Shown here: in pieces, positions 17,445 through 26,104 of the stretch
Numbering within the stretch: the stretch's first letter is position 1
Layout of the letters: each line of letters starts with the position of its first letter
NCBI GenBank assembly: GCA_031418215.1
Contig: JANOXC010000023.1
Location: 1-46,180 of the forward strand
Source: JANOXC01 sp031418215
Lineage (GTDB): Bacteria > Bacteroidota > Bacteroidia > AKYH767-A > OLB10
Length of the DNA stretch: 46,180 bases
Reading direction: 5' to 3'
Made by a program: the position numbers and the translations under genes
The notes under the pieces: model-generated
Databases searched by the model: none
Seen by the model: only the letters and a program-made list of their open reading frames with translations
Told to the model about the DNA's origin: nothing

Positions 17445-19538
17445 ATGGCAGTAATAGAAAAACTCAGAAGCAAAGCAGGGTTACTAATAGGAATCGTTGC
17501 CTTCAGTTTACTTGCTTTTGTCCTAGGTGATTTCCTAACCTCAAACCGTTCACTATTGAGTGGAAGCGGCACCTCCGTTGGAATAATTGGTGGCAAGAAA
17601 ATAGATGTTAAGGATTTTGAAAACCTTGTACAAACCGAAATAGCAAATTATAAACTGAATCAAAATACGGAGACCATTGACAATAATACTACAGACCAGC
17701 TGCGTGATCAAACCTGGAACAAATTAGTGAATGAAATGATCATGGGGGAGCAATTTAAAAAACTCGGTGTTAATGTGAGCTCTTTTGAACTGGCGGACAT
17801 GATTAAGGGGAAAAATATCCATCCTCAAATAAAACAAGCCTTTACAGACCCTAAAACAGGCGTTTTCAATCCATCTGCTGTCATAAACTTTTTAAAAAAC
17901 ATGGATAATGATCCAACAGGAAAGACAAAAAGGCAATGGCTGGTTTTTGAACGTGCAATTTATGATGAACGTCTTCAACAGAAATACAATGACATCATTA
18001 AATCAGGCCTTTATATTACAACACCTGAAGCTAAAGAAGATTATGTTCATCGTAACACAACTGCTACTGTGCAATACGTTTACTTGAATTACAATACCAT
18101 CGCAGACAGCACCGTACAAGTCAGCAATGATGAATTGAAAGCCGTATACAACAGAAACATTAAGAAATATAAGCAAGAAGCCACTCGTAGCATTGATTAC
18201 GTGCAATTTGAAGTAGTTCCGTCAGATATTGACAGAGATGAAACCATGCAAGGGATAACAAGAATTACTGAAGAGTTTAAAAGTACAACAAACGATTCTG
18301 CTTACGTTATAGCCAATAGTGATGAGGGATTCGACAATTCATATCATAAAAAAGGCACACTTGATGCGCAAATTGATTCAGCGATGAACAGCTTGCCGGT
18401 TGGAGCTGTTGTGGGACCGTATATCAGTATGGGTGCTTGCCGGCTTGCAAAGCTAGTTGCAGTGAAATCGTTACCTGATTCCGTACAGGCTAAACACATT
18501 TTATTAAAGCTCGATGGCAGAAGCAAAGAGGATGTTATGAAAGAAGCTGACAGCTTGAAAACAGCAATTCTTGGTGGTGCTAGTTTTGAAATGCTGGCCT
18601 TTCAATATTCAACTGATGATGGCAGTAAAATCAAAGGGGGAGATTTAGGATGGTTCGGTCAGGGCATGATGGTTCCTCCATTTAATGACGCCTGTTTCCA
18701 GGGAAATGTTGGTGATATGCCTATTGTAGAATCGCAATTCGGGATTCATTTGATTAAAATAACCGGACAGAAAGGTTCTTCTAGGCAGGTGAAAGTTGCT
18801 CAAATCATCAGAAAAATTCTGCCAAGCTCGAAAACATACCAAGGGTATTTTCAAAAAGCCAATGACTTTACCGCAAAATACAATACTGCTGAATCTTTCG
18901 ACAAAGGCGTTGCTGCCATGAATCTGGCTAAGCTTACTGAAGCATCGCTTGCTGAAAATTCAAGACAGGTAGGTGCAATAGAGAATTCGCGTGAATTGGT
19001 AAGGTGGGCCTTTAAAAGTGAAAAAGGTGCTGTTTCAAAAGCTTTTGAGTTCAACAATAAATTTGTGATTGCTAAGCTTTCCAATGTGAAGGAAAAAGGC
19101 ACCTCTACCATGGAAGAAGTGAATGACGTGGTACTTGCTGAGGCACGAAAAGATAAAAAAGCAGTGATGTTAACTGAGAAGCTAACCAAGGCTGGCAGTA
19201 CATCAATTGATGAGATAGCACAGAAAATACAACAGCCTATTCAGGTTGACAGTAATTTCAATTTTACATCTCCTTTTTTTGCCAGCGCTGGTATTGAGCC
19301 CTATATTGGTGGTTATGCCTTTACCCTTAAACAAGGTAAATTATCACCACCACTAAAAGGACAGACCGGTGTTTTTGTGATAAAAGTTTTAGCTGTTAAA
19401 GAGGCTCCTCCTACTAAGGACTATAAAGAAGCAAAAAACCAAGCTTTGCAACAAGTTCAGCAACGTGCTCAATATGAAGTTAATAATGCGCTTCGCGAAA
19501 AAGCCAATATCGAGGATAATAGAGGTAAGTTTTATTGA
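17445..19538 (+). CDS. ppiD: PpiD-like membrane-anchored peptidyl-prolyl isomerase
   Basis: A 697-residue periplasmic folding factor anchored by one N-terminal membrane helix (about 12-32, GLLIGIVAFSLLAFVLGDFL). The first part (about 35-330) matches the SurA-N/PpiD chaperone region, with GGKKIDVKDFENLV and WNKLVNEMIMGEQFKKLGV. A parvulin rotamase domain follows at about 345-440: QAKHILLKLDGRS, FEMLAFQYSTDDGS, GGDLGWFGQGMMVPPF and SQFGIHLIKI. A second, less conserved rotamase-like region follows. PpiD and SurA assist outer-membrane and secreted proteins, so in this phylum clients may include T9SS cargo and beta-barrels; that is inference. The ATG at 17445 begins the usual MAVIEKLRSKAGLLIG opening. 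Confidence 0.93.
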   Translation: MAVIEKLRSKAGLLIGIVAFSLLAFVLGDFLTSNRSLLSGSGTSVGIIGGKKIDVKDFENLVQTEIANYKLNQNTETIDNNTTDQLRDQTWNKLVNEMIMGEQFKKLGVNVSSFELADMIKGKNIHPQIKQAFTDPKTGVFNPSAVINFLKNMDNDPTGKTKRQWLVFERAIYDERLQQKYNDIIKSGLYITTPEAKEDYVHRNTTATVQYVYLNYNTIADSTVQVSNDELKAVYNRNIKKYKQEATRSIDYVQFEVVPSDIDRDETMQGITRITEEFKSTTNDSAYVIANSDEGFDNSYHKKGTLDAQIDSAMNSLPVGAVVGPYISMGACRLAKLVAVKSLPDSVQAKHILLKLDGRSKEDVMKEADSLKTAILGGASFEMLAFQYSTDDGSKIKGGDLGWFGQGMMVPPFNDACFQGNVGDMPIVESQFGIHLIKITGQKGSSRQVKVAQIIRKILPSSKTYQGYFQKANDFTAKYNTAESFDKGVAAMNLAKLTEASLAENSRQVGAIENSRELVRWAFKSEKGAVSKAFEFNNKFVIAKLSNVKEKGTSTMEEVNDVVLAEARKDKKAVMLTEKLTKAGSTSIDEIAQKIQQPIQVDSNFNFTSPFFASAGIEPYIGGYAFTLKQGKLSPPLKGQTGVFVIKVLAVKEAPPTKDYKEAKNQALQQVQQRAQYEVNNALREKANIEDNRGKFY

Positions 19539-19562
19539 TCTTATTTTGAAAATAACATACCG

Positions 19563-19590
19563 CCCTCCGAGTATTCGGGGGGTTTTTTTT
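19563..19590 (+). terminator. Terminator of the PpiD-like gene
   Basis: CCCTCCGA (19563-19570) pairs with TCGGGGGG (19575-19582) across a GTAT loop, with one G-U pair, and is followed by eight T residues. It lies 24 bases after the stop. Confidence 0.88.
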
Positions 19591-19659
19591 ATGTCTTTTT
19601 GATGGATTTAGAATATTGATTATCGGAAACATAGCCCGTATCTCCAACTGGTAGGTGGA

Positions 19660-20400
19660 TTAATGACAAGAATGAATGGCTTCAGCCATTCGATGCAGAA
19701 GCATTTGATCTTTTTCAATACTATTTCCAACTACAATTATATCGGCACCTGCCTGACAATTAAGAAGCGCTTTTTCAGGTGTTTTAATGCCTCCCCCTAC
19801 TATTATTGGAATATTAACCAATTCACGGATGGCTTTTATCATTTCAATACTTACGGGGTTTAATGCCCCGCTTCCGGCTTCTGCAAAAATCAACTTCATT
19901 CCCAATAACTCCCCAGCCATTGCTGTGCAAGCTGCTATTTCAGGTTTATCAGCAGGAATAGGAAAAGTATTGCTGATATATTGCACAGTTGTTCTGTTTC
20001 CACTTTCAATTAAGATGTACCCTGTTGAGATCACTTCAAGCTGCATATTCCTCAATATGGGTGCAGCTTTTACATGATTTCCAATAAGCAAATCAGGGTT
20101 ACGGCCGGAAATAAGCGATAGAAACAATAATGCATCAGCTGTAGCATCTATTTGTTGTACACTGCCCGGAAAAAGTATTACTGGAATGTTGGTAGCTGAT
20201 TTGATAATACTAATGCAGCTTGAAATACTGCCGGAAGTCAATAAACTACCTCCTAAAAAAAAATAGTCCACCTTAGACTTTGTGGCTTCTTCAGCCAATA
20301 ATGTAAGTCCTTTTTCGGTTATTTTATCAGGATCAACCAGCACAGCAAATTGTTTCTGCTGAAGTGTTTTTTTTGTGATAATCTGCTGATAAATGCTCAT
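19660..20400 (-). CDS. Geranylgeranylglyceryl phosphate synthase family protein (PcrB/GGGPS)
   Basis: A 246-residue TIM-barrel prenyltransferase that joins a polyprenyl diphosphate to glycerol-1-phosphate with an ether bond. Visible family motifs are FAVLVDPDK (magnesium and phosphate end), DYFFLGGSLL, PVILFPGS, STGYILIESG, YLEA-equivalent FAEAGSGA, PIIVGGGIKTPEKA and ADIIVVGNSIE, the last two forming the phosphate-binding site. Archaea use this enzyme for membrane lipids; Bacteroidota homologues of group II have been shown to make the same product, but the end use in bacteria is unclear. Its ATG overlaps the stop of the upstream phosphopantetheinyl transferase (ATGA), so the two are translationally coupled. 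Confidence 0.92.
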   Translation of the reverse strand: MSIYQQIITKKTLQQKQFAVLVDPDKITEKGLTLLAEEATKSKVDYFFLGGSLLTSGSISSCISIIKSATNIPVILFPGSVQQIDATADALLFLSLISGRNPDLLIGNHVKAAPILRNMQLEVISTGYILIESGNRTTVQYISNTFPIPADKPEIAACTAMAGELLGMKLIFAEAGSGALNPVSIEMIKAIRELVNIPIIVGGGIKTPEKALLNCQAGADIIVVGNSIEKDQMLLHRMAEAIHSCH

Positions 20401-21059
20401 GTTAGGTGGGTGTCGTTTGCAATAGTATAAACGACAATCAACCTATCCAAAAACTGGTAGTAAATATTCAATTGTTCTGTTAGTCCATTCTTTGAATAAG
20501 TCAAAATTGCTATCCCTTTGTTTTGAATTGTGGTTGCATTCACAGTAAGGTGCAAACGGAAATCAATCCCGCCTCCACCTTTTAATTTAAATACGGCTTC
20601 CTTGGCCGCCCAGATTAAATACAATTCATATATGTTAAATGGAGTTGACAGCCATTTTCGCTCTTCTTCATTGATGAATTTAGGTGCAATGCGAAGAATC
20701 CTATCTGTCATACTTTCAATATCGACTCCTACTAATCGCGTTTCATGCATCAATATGCATACATGCGGCCATGCATGAGCGATAGAAATATGCCCTGCCC
20801 CACTTAATAGAAAAGGCTTGCCATTTTCATTGTAGTAAATACCTTCCCTTTTTACCTTATTGACCTGAAGTAGTGCACACCGTGTCGCCAACCATTCCGT
20901 TTTGCGTTTCTCATTGGTAATTGATGCTGGAGGCATCAAATCCTCCCGTCCGGATGCCATTATTTGCAGCTTTAATTGCTCCAATGATTCATCCATTTGC
21001 CAGATAGCCAGGATAAATGCGGGGTTTTCTTGTAAAGCTTGTAAATGAATTAGCGACAT
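20397..21059 (-). CDS. 4'-phosphopantetheinyl transferase superfamily protein
   Basis: A 220-residue Sfp/AcpT-type enzyme that moves the phosphopantetheine arm from CoA to a Ser of a carrier protein. The Mg-binding motif GVDIES and the second motif WAAKEAVFKLKG are both present and in normal order and spacing, and HISIAHAW is the upstream conserved block. The length suits the Sfp-like class rather than the ~120-residue AcpS class. The target carrier protein is not in the window. It overlaps the GGGPS gene by four bases, an arrangement worth noting because the two enzymes have no known shared pathway. It faces ahcY across only 61 bases. Confidence 0.92.
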   Translation of the reverse strand: MSLIHLQALQENPAFILAIWQMDESLEQLKLQIMASGREDLMPPASITNEKRKTEWLATRCALLQVNKVKREGIYYNENGKPFLLSGAGHISIAHAWPHVCILMHETRLVGVDIESMTDRILRIAPKFINEEERKWLSTPFNIYELYLIWAAKEAVFKLKGGGGIDFRLHLTVNATTIQNKGIAILTYSKNGLTEQLNIYYQFLDRLIVVYTIANDTHLT

Positions 21060-21120
21060 TTTAATAATTGTGTGGATGGCATGGTGTAATTCAGTATTTT
21101 CGCGGAAAATTTTATATCAT

Positions 21121-22440
21121 ATGATCAAGACAAAAACGGAAAATTACGTAAAGTTTAAAGTAAAAGACATGAGTTTGGCTGAATGGGGCCGTAAAGAAAT
21201 AAAATTAGCTGAAGCAGAGATGCCCGGATTAATGTCTTTGCGTGCTGAATTTGGCGCAAAGAAACCATTAAAAGGTGCCCGAATTGCAGGTTGTTTGCAT
21301 ATGACTATACAAACAGCTGTGCTTATTGAAACTTTAGCAGAGCTGGGAGCAGAAGTTACCTGGTCGTCATGCAATATTTTCTCAACACAGGATCATGCAG
21401 CCGCCGCAATAGCTGCTGCCGGGATTTCGGTTTATGCCTGGAAAGGAATGAATGCCGAAGAGTTTGACTGGTGTATAGAGCAAACTTTGTTTTTTGGTGA
21501 AGACAGAAAACCTTTAAATATGATTCTTGATGATGGTGGAGATCTTACCAATATGGTATTAGACCAATTTCCAGAATTGATCAGCGGGATAAAAGGATTG
21601 AGTGAAGAAACCACGACAGGCGTTCTTCGTTTATATGATCGCATGAAAAATGGCACTTTACCAATGCCTGCAATCAATGTGAATGATTCCGTTACTAAAT
21701 CAAAGTTTGATAATAAATACGGTTGCCGTGAATCACTGGTTGACTCTATTCGCAGGGCTACTGATATGATGCTGGCAGGTAAAGTGGCTGTTGTTGCCGG
21801 ATTCGGAGATGTTGGTAAAGGATCTGCTGAATCACTTAAAGACGCTAAAGTGCGTGTTATTGTAACAGAGATCGATCCTATTTGTGCTTTGCAAGCTGCT
21901 ATGGAAGGATATGAAGTGAAGAAAATGGATGTAGCGATTAAAGAAGCAGATATCGTAGTTACTGCAACCGGTAATTTAAATATTGTGAATGAAAAGCATT
22001 TCAGATCTATGAAGCACAATGCAATAGTTTGCAATATTGGTCACTTTGACAATGAAATCGATATGGCTTGGCTTGATAAGAATTATGGCAAGACAAAAGA
22101 TACCATCAAACCACAAGTAGATAAATATACTATTGATGGAAAAGACATTATTGTGTTGGCAGAAGGACGTTTAGTGAATCTAGGTTGTGCCATGGGACAT
22201 CCTTCTTTTGTGATGAGTAATTCCTTTACAAATCAAACTTTAGCTCAATTGGAATTGTGGACAAATACATCACAGTATGAGAATAAAGTTTACACCCTTC
22301 CTAAACACCTGGATGAAAAAGTGGCGCGTTTACATTTGGCTAAAATTGGTGTGGAATTAGAAGAGTTGACAGCTGAGCAAGCTAAATACATTGGAGTAGC
22401 TCAGCAAGGTCCTTATAAATCGGATTCCTATCGCTATTAA
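21121..22440 (+). CDS. ahcY: Adenosylhomocysteinase
   Basis: A 439-residue NAD-dependent hydrolase that splits S-adenosylhomocysteine into adenosine and homocysteine, clearing the product inhibitor of methyltransferases. Motifs: GCLHMTIQTAVLIETL, WSSCNIFSTQDHAAAA, DDGGDLT, NVNDSVTKSKFDNKYGCR (substrate/cofactor Lys), the Rossmann loop VAGFGDVGKGSA, CNIGHFDNEID, GRLVNLGCAMGHPSFVMS and the C-terminal KSDSYRY tail that completes the NAD site of the neighbouring subunit. The frame continues 17 codons upstream to 21070, but the ATG at 21121 gives the normal N-terminus. It is transcribed alone and has its own terminator. Confidence 0.98.
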   Translation: MIKTKTENYVKFKVKDMSLAEWGRKEIKLAEAEMPGLMSLRAEFGAKKPLKGARIAGCLHMTIQTAVLIETLAELGAEVTWSSCNIFSTQDHAAAAIAAAGISVYAWKGMNAEEFDWCIEQTLFFGEDRKPLNMILDDGGDLTNMVLDQFPELISGIKGLSEETTTGVLRLYDRMKNGTLPMPAINVNDSVTKSKFDNKYGCRESLVDSIRRATDMMLAGKVAVVAGFGDVGKGSAESLKDAKVRVIVTEIDPICALQAAMEGYEVKKMDVAIKEADIVVTATGNLNIVNEKHFRSMKHNAIVCNIGHFDNEIDMAWLDKNYGKTKDTIKPQVDKYTIDGKDIIVLAEGRLVNLGCAMGHPSFVMSNSFTNQTLAQLELWTNTSQYENKVYTLPKHLDEKVARLHLAKIGVELEELTAEQAKYIGVAQQGPYKSDSYRY

Positions 22441-22466
22441 GATTGATATTTTAATTAAAAAATGAA

Positions 22467-22494
22467 AACAGCTCTGGTAAATACCGGGGCTGTT
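22467..22494 (+). terminator. Terminator of ahcY
   Basis: AACAGCTCTGGT (22467-22478) pairs with ACCGGGGCTGTT (22483-22494) through 12 pairs including two G-U, with an AAAT loop, followed by the T-rich ATCATTTTA. It may also work on the opposite strand for the convergent multicopper oxidase gene ending at 22521. Confidence 0.75.
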
Positions 22495-22520
22495 ATCATT
22501 TTAGGCTTACTAATTCAGCA

Positions 22521-24251
22521 TTAAATCTTTATCAATTTGCTAATGTACACTTTTGATTTATCGCTGATCTTTAGGAAGTAAACACCTTGAGAAAAATCCG
22601 CATTGTTGATCAGAAATCCATTCTCCTCTTCATTAAAAAAAAACGTTGTTAAAATTTTTCTTCCCTGAAAATCCAGTAATTCAATTCCTGAATCATCCAG
22701 ATTTATATTACCCAATTGCACTTTCCATTGATGCGTTGAAGGATTAGGAAAAATATGAATTTGCTCACGCTGAATTTGATTTGAAATTCCTGAAGTATTA
22801 TTCACTACAATAAATTGCAACATCATTCCCATGTCTTCATGTGCCAGGTTGTGACAATGATACATATAAGGAATGGTGTCGTTTGAAAAATCTTCAAAAC
22901 GGGTAATGAGCGAAACCGTTTCTCCGGGGCTTACCAAGAAAACATCTTTCAGCCCCGCCTCTTGTGGAGGTGGTTGAACGCCATTTCTACTTAAAATATT
23001 AAATTGTACATCATGAAGGTGAATCGGATGCGCTATATTGGAATTATTGGTGACATTCCAGATTTCTATGTCATTCAATTGAACTGTATCATTAAAAACT
23101 GCCATGTCGAAGGAAGTATTATCCATGAGAAAGTTTCCCATTCCATTAACTGAACCCATCCCCGAAATGGTTTTATTCCTGATCCTGGAAGCACTACCCG
23201 GATTCCAGCTGTTTTGTGCAACAAGATTTACCGGAATTGTAGTTACAGGATTCGGCAATTGCGGAACAACATCTAATTCAAAAAGCTTAAAATTTACAGC
23301 CTCCAAAGGCCCGTTGCCTCCCATACCGCCGGTAATCGCACCAGGAATATTGGTTGCCATTTCAGCACCATAACTCATCATATAAATTTGGTTACCAACA
23401 ACATCTCCCGTAAAATCAACAACAATCTCTGCACGCTCCCCGTTGGCCAATAATATCCTGTTTGTTGAATAGGGTTGTGATAATAGACCGCCATCACCAC
23501 CAATCACATCAAAATTACGCTGGTCGTTAAAGCCAATCTTATAAACACGTGCGTTTGAACCATTTAATAATCTCAACCTCACCATTTGCCTGGGACAATT
23601 TAAATATGCTAATGCAGTTCCGTTTACCAACATAGAATCCCCCAATCCATAAGCTAAAAATTGACCACTTATACTGTATTTACGATCTTGGATTATAATT
23701 GGGAAATCATCAACACCATAGGTACGTGGCAAACTTAATTGTGACTCAACGCTGTCTTTAACTATGATCATTCCGGCCAAACCAGCTGTTACTTGCGACT
23801 GAGTGGTCATGTGCACATGTGGATGATACCAATAGGTGGCGGCATTGTTCATTACTTTATACTGAACATGCCATGTTTCTCCCTGATTAATGGTAGTGTG
23901 CGGGCCGCCATCTGCACAAGCAGGAACATGTAACCCATGCCAATGACAAGATGTAATTTCAGGCAGATTGTTTAATACACTTATGTTTATTGAGTCTCCT
24001 TTATTAAAAACGAGTGTTGGTCCAAGGTAGTCGCCATTAATGCCATAAGTTGAAGTATTAATTCCTGGATAAAATTGATGAGTTGATGGAGCAAAGGATA
24101 AAGAAAAGTTTACCCCTGTTAGTAAAGGAGGGATTATCAATGGATTAGAGTAAGACTGAGAAGAAGATATTCCTGGAGTTAATACTAAACAACCAAACAA
24201 AATACTTGCTTTTGTTAATAAAGTTGATTTTATTGATTGATACTTGAGCAT
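22521..24251 (-). CDS. Secreted multicopper oxidase with T9SS type A sorting domain
   Basis: A 576-residue three-domain laccase/CueO-type oxidase that couples one-electron oxidation of a substrate to reduction of O2 to water. All copper ligands are visible: H103-W-H105, H143-P-H145, H408-P-I-H411-L-H413, and H465-C466-H467 with H471 and axial M476. A signal peptide is present at about 1-32. The last ~80 residues form a type A T9SS sorting domain (HIFPNPSTHQWKV, LLDFQGRKI, GVYFLKI), so the enzyme is expected at the cell surface or outside. The substrate (metal ion, phenolic or bilirubin-like) cannot be read. No copper chaperone or efflux gene is adjacent. TACTTTTG at 24274-24281 is a likely -7 box. 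Confidence 0.95.
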   Translation of the reverse strand: MLKYQSIKSTLLTKASILFGCLVLTPGISSSQSYSNPLIIPPLLTGVNFSLSFAPSTHQFYPGINTSTYGINGDYLGPTLVFNKGDSINISVLNNLPEITSCHWHGLHVPACADGGPHTTINQGETWHVQYKVMNNAATYWYHPHVHMTTQSQVTAGLAGMIIVKDSVESQLSLPRTYGVDDFPIIIQDRKYSISGQFLAYGLGDSMLVNGTALAYLNCPRQMVRLRLLNGSNARVYKIGFNDQRNFDVIGGDGGLLSQPYSTNRILLANGERAEIVVDFTGDVVGNQIYMMSYGAEMATNIPGAITGGMGGNGPLEAVNFKLFELDVVPQLPNPVTTIPVNLVAQNSWNPGSASRIRNKTISGMGSVNGMGNFLMDNTSFDMAVFNDTVQLNDIEIWNVTNNSNIAHPIHLHDVQFNILSRNGVQPPPQEAGLKDVFLVSPGETVSLITRFEDFSNDTIPYMYHCHNLAHEDMGMMLQFIVVNNTSGISNQIQREQIHIFPNPSTHQWKVQLGNINLDDSGIELLDFQGRKILTTFFFNEEENGFLINNADFSQGVYFLKISDKSKVYISKLIKI

Positions 24252-24577
24252 TGATTTTTCGTTATCGGCATTCCAAAAGTAACTATTAAGAGAATAATAA
24301 TTATTACCATTTCACTTCAATTAAGTATCGATTTATCACCATTATTTTTACAAATAGTTCTAAGCAATAATAATTTTTCGCTTAAAAGTGATACTGATGA
24401 GGATATTTTGACCGCTATGGATCAATAAATTGTCTTATGATTGTAAATCATCAGCCATAAAAATTTTTATTAATACGAACCAGTTTTGAATTTTCGCTGA
24501 TTTGAGTAATATTGTGCCCTACTTATTCTAAACGATAATCCTACATTTATAAAATCATCTAATTAAAAAAGAAAACA
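24252..24577. other. 326-base divergent intergenic region
   Basis: An AT-rich region between the divergent multicopper oxidase and exbB genes. It contains TACTTTTG on the minus strand (24274-24281, perfect -7 for the oxidase, 22 bases before its ATG) and TACATTTA on the plus strand (24542-24549, one mismatch, upstream of exbB). I see no gene, RNA or repeat between them. Confidence 0.5.
24274..24281 (-). promoter_or_regulatory. -7 element of the multicopper oxidase gene
   Basis: TACTTTTG on the minus strand matches TAnnTTTG exactly, 22 bases before the ATG at 24251. No TTTG is found at the -33 distance. Confidence 0.42.
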
Positions 24578-25381
24578 ATGAGCCAGACAAAATCAGGATC
24601 AGGTATCCAGGGGATGTTAGCTGCGATAGTGATTCCCGCTACTCTCGTTATTGCTATCATCATTTACAAATTTATTATGGGCAGTCCCGGAAACTTCCAG
24701 GATAACAACCCGAACCTAAACCCTTTGCCCGGTAATTTTCTTGGCATTATATATAAAGGCGGTATGATCGTTCCTTTACTGATGTGTCTTTTAATGATCG
24801 TTATCACTTTTGTGATTGAGAGATTTATCACGATTGGTAAATCAAGAGGTACAGGAAGCATTGATGGTTTCATACACAGAATGCGCGCAGCCCTTTCAAA
24901 AGGAGATCTTGATGGTGCAACCAAAGAATGTGATCGTCAGAAAGGATCTATTGCTGCTGTTGTGCATGCAGGTATTAAGTCGTATCGCCAGATGGAAAGC
25001 GAAAAAGCACTGGATAAAGAACATAAAGTTGCCAATATTCAAAAAGAAATTGAAGAAGCAACCACTTTGGAACTACCAATGCTTTCCAAAAACTTAATCA
25101 TTATCAGCACCATTGCATCTATTGCAACTTTGATGGGACTACTTGGAACTGTTATCGGTATGATCAGGGCCTTTGCCGCACTTGCACAAGCAGGATCACC
25201 TGATGCAGTTGCATTGGCAACGGGAATTTCTGAAGCACTTATTAATACAGGACTTGGAATAGCCACCTCAGCAATTGCCATTATCTTTTATAACTTCTTT
25301 ACCAATAAAATTGACGCCATTACTTATGGAATTGATGAAGCAGGATACTCTATTGTGCAAACATTTACTGCACGTAACTAA
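24578..25381 (+). CDS. exbB: ExbB/TolQ/MotA-family proton channel
   Basis: A 267-residue inner-membrane subunit of the proton-driven TonB motor. Hydrophobic segments lie at about 13-31, 62-82, 165-190 and 210-235; the first is additional to the three of E. coli ExbB and is common in Bacteroidota. The family core is seen in the segment LPMLSKNLIIISTIASIATLMGLLGTVIGMIRAF (about 167-200) and the last helix ALINTGLGIATSAIAIIFYNFF. It is the first gene of a five-gene run with two exbD genes and tonB, which identifies the motor as the TonB type rather than a flagellar or GldL type. Confidence 0.95.
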   Translation: MSQTKSGSGIQGMLAAIVIPATLVIAIIIYKFIMGSPGNFQDNNPNLNPLPGNFLGIIYKGGMIVPLLMCLLMIVITFVIERFITIGKSRGTGSIDGFIHRMRAALSKGDLDGATKECDRQKGSIAAVVHAGIKSYRQMESEKALDKEHKVANIQKEIEEATTLELPMLSKNLIIISTIASIATLMGLLGTVIGMIRAFAALAQAGSPDAVALATGISEALINTGLGIATSAIAIIFYNFFTNKIDAITYGIDEAGYSIVQTFTARN

Positions 25382-25447
25382 ATAATCCGCTTTTCATAAT
25401 TTTCCGTTTTTCGGTTTCTTAATTGTTAACATTAAAAAAAAAGAAAT

Positions 25448-26101
25448 ATGTCTAAAGTGAAGATGCCTAAGAAAACCCCCTCATTGGATATGACTCCAAT
25501 GGTGGATCTGGCCTTTCTACTGGTGACCTTCTTTATGCTAACGACGCAGTTTCGTCCTGACGAACCTGTTGTGGTTGATTCCCCGTCATCTATTTCTGAA
25601 AAAATACTACCAGACAATGTTATGATGGTAACTGTTGATTCAGCCAACAGGGTTTTCTTTAACATTGAAGGAAAGCAACTGCGTAAAGACATCCTGGTAA
25701 AAGTTGGAGAAAAACATGGAGTAAAGTTTACAGAAGATGAAATAATGCGTTTTGGAATTATGGCCACCTTCGGCATGACTGTTCAGCAACTTAAGCAATA
25801 CATTATGTTGGGTGAAATGGAAAGAAAAGAATTCATGAAAAAAAGCCAGGGTATTCCTTATGATTCTCTTAACAATCAATTGGCAGACTGGATTTATTAC
25901 GGACGATTTGCTGATGCAGAAAAAGCAAATGGCGCAGCAATAAAAAGAGAGAAAAATAAAGAATTACGTTTCGCTATTAAAGGTGATGGTGACGCCAATT
26001 ACACTGCTATCAAACGAGTAATTGAAGTCTTCCAGGAGATGAAAGTAAATCGTTTTAACCTGATTACTAATTTAGAACAAGACCCCAACAAACCTTCATA
26101 G
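25448..26101 (+). CDS. exbD: ExbD/TolR-family biopolymer transport protein (first copy)
   Basis: A 217-residue protein with a short cytoplasmic start, one transmembrane helix carrying the essential Asp (DMTPMVDLAFLLVTFFMLTT, about 15-34) and a periplasmic domain. It forms the dimer inside the ExbB pentamer. The periplasmic part is longer than that of E. coli ExbD (141 residues in total) and has a helical, charged insertion around 100-160 not obvious in the second copy. The gene is separated by three bases from the next exbD. Confidence 0.94.
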   Translation: MSKVKMPKKTPSLDMTPMVDLAFLLVTFFMLTTQFRPDEPVVVDSPSSISEKILPDNVMMVTVDSANRVFFNIEGKQLRKDILVKVGEKHGVKFTEDEIMRFGIMATFGMTVQQLKQYIMLGEMERKEFMKKSQGIPYDSLNNQLADWIYYGRFADAEKANGAAIKREKNKELRFAIKGDGDANYTAIKRVIEVFQEMKVNRFNLITNLEQDPNKPS

Positions 26102-26104
26102 ATC

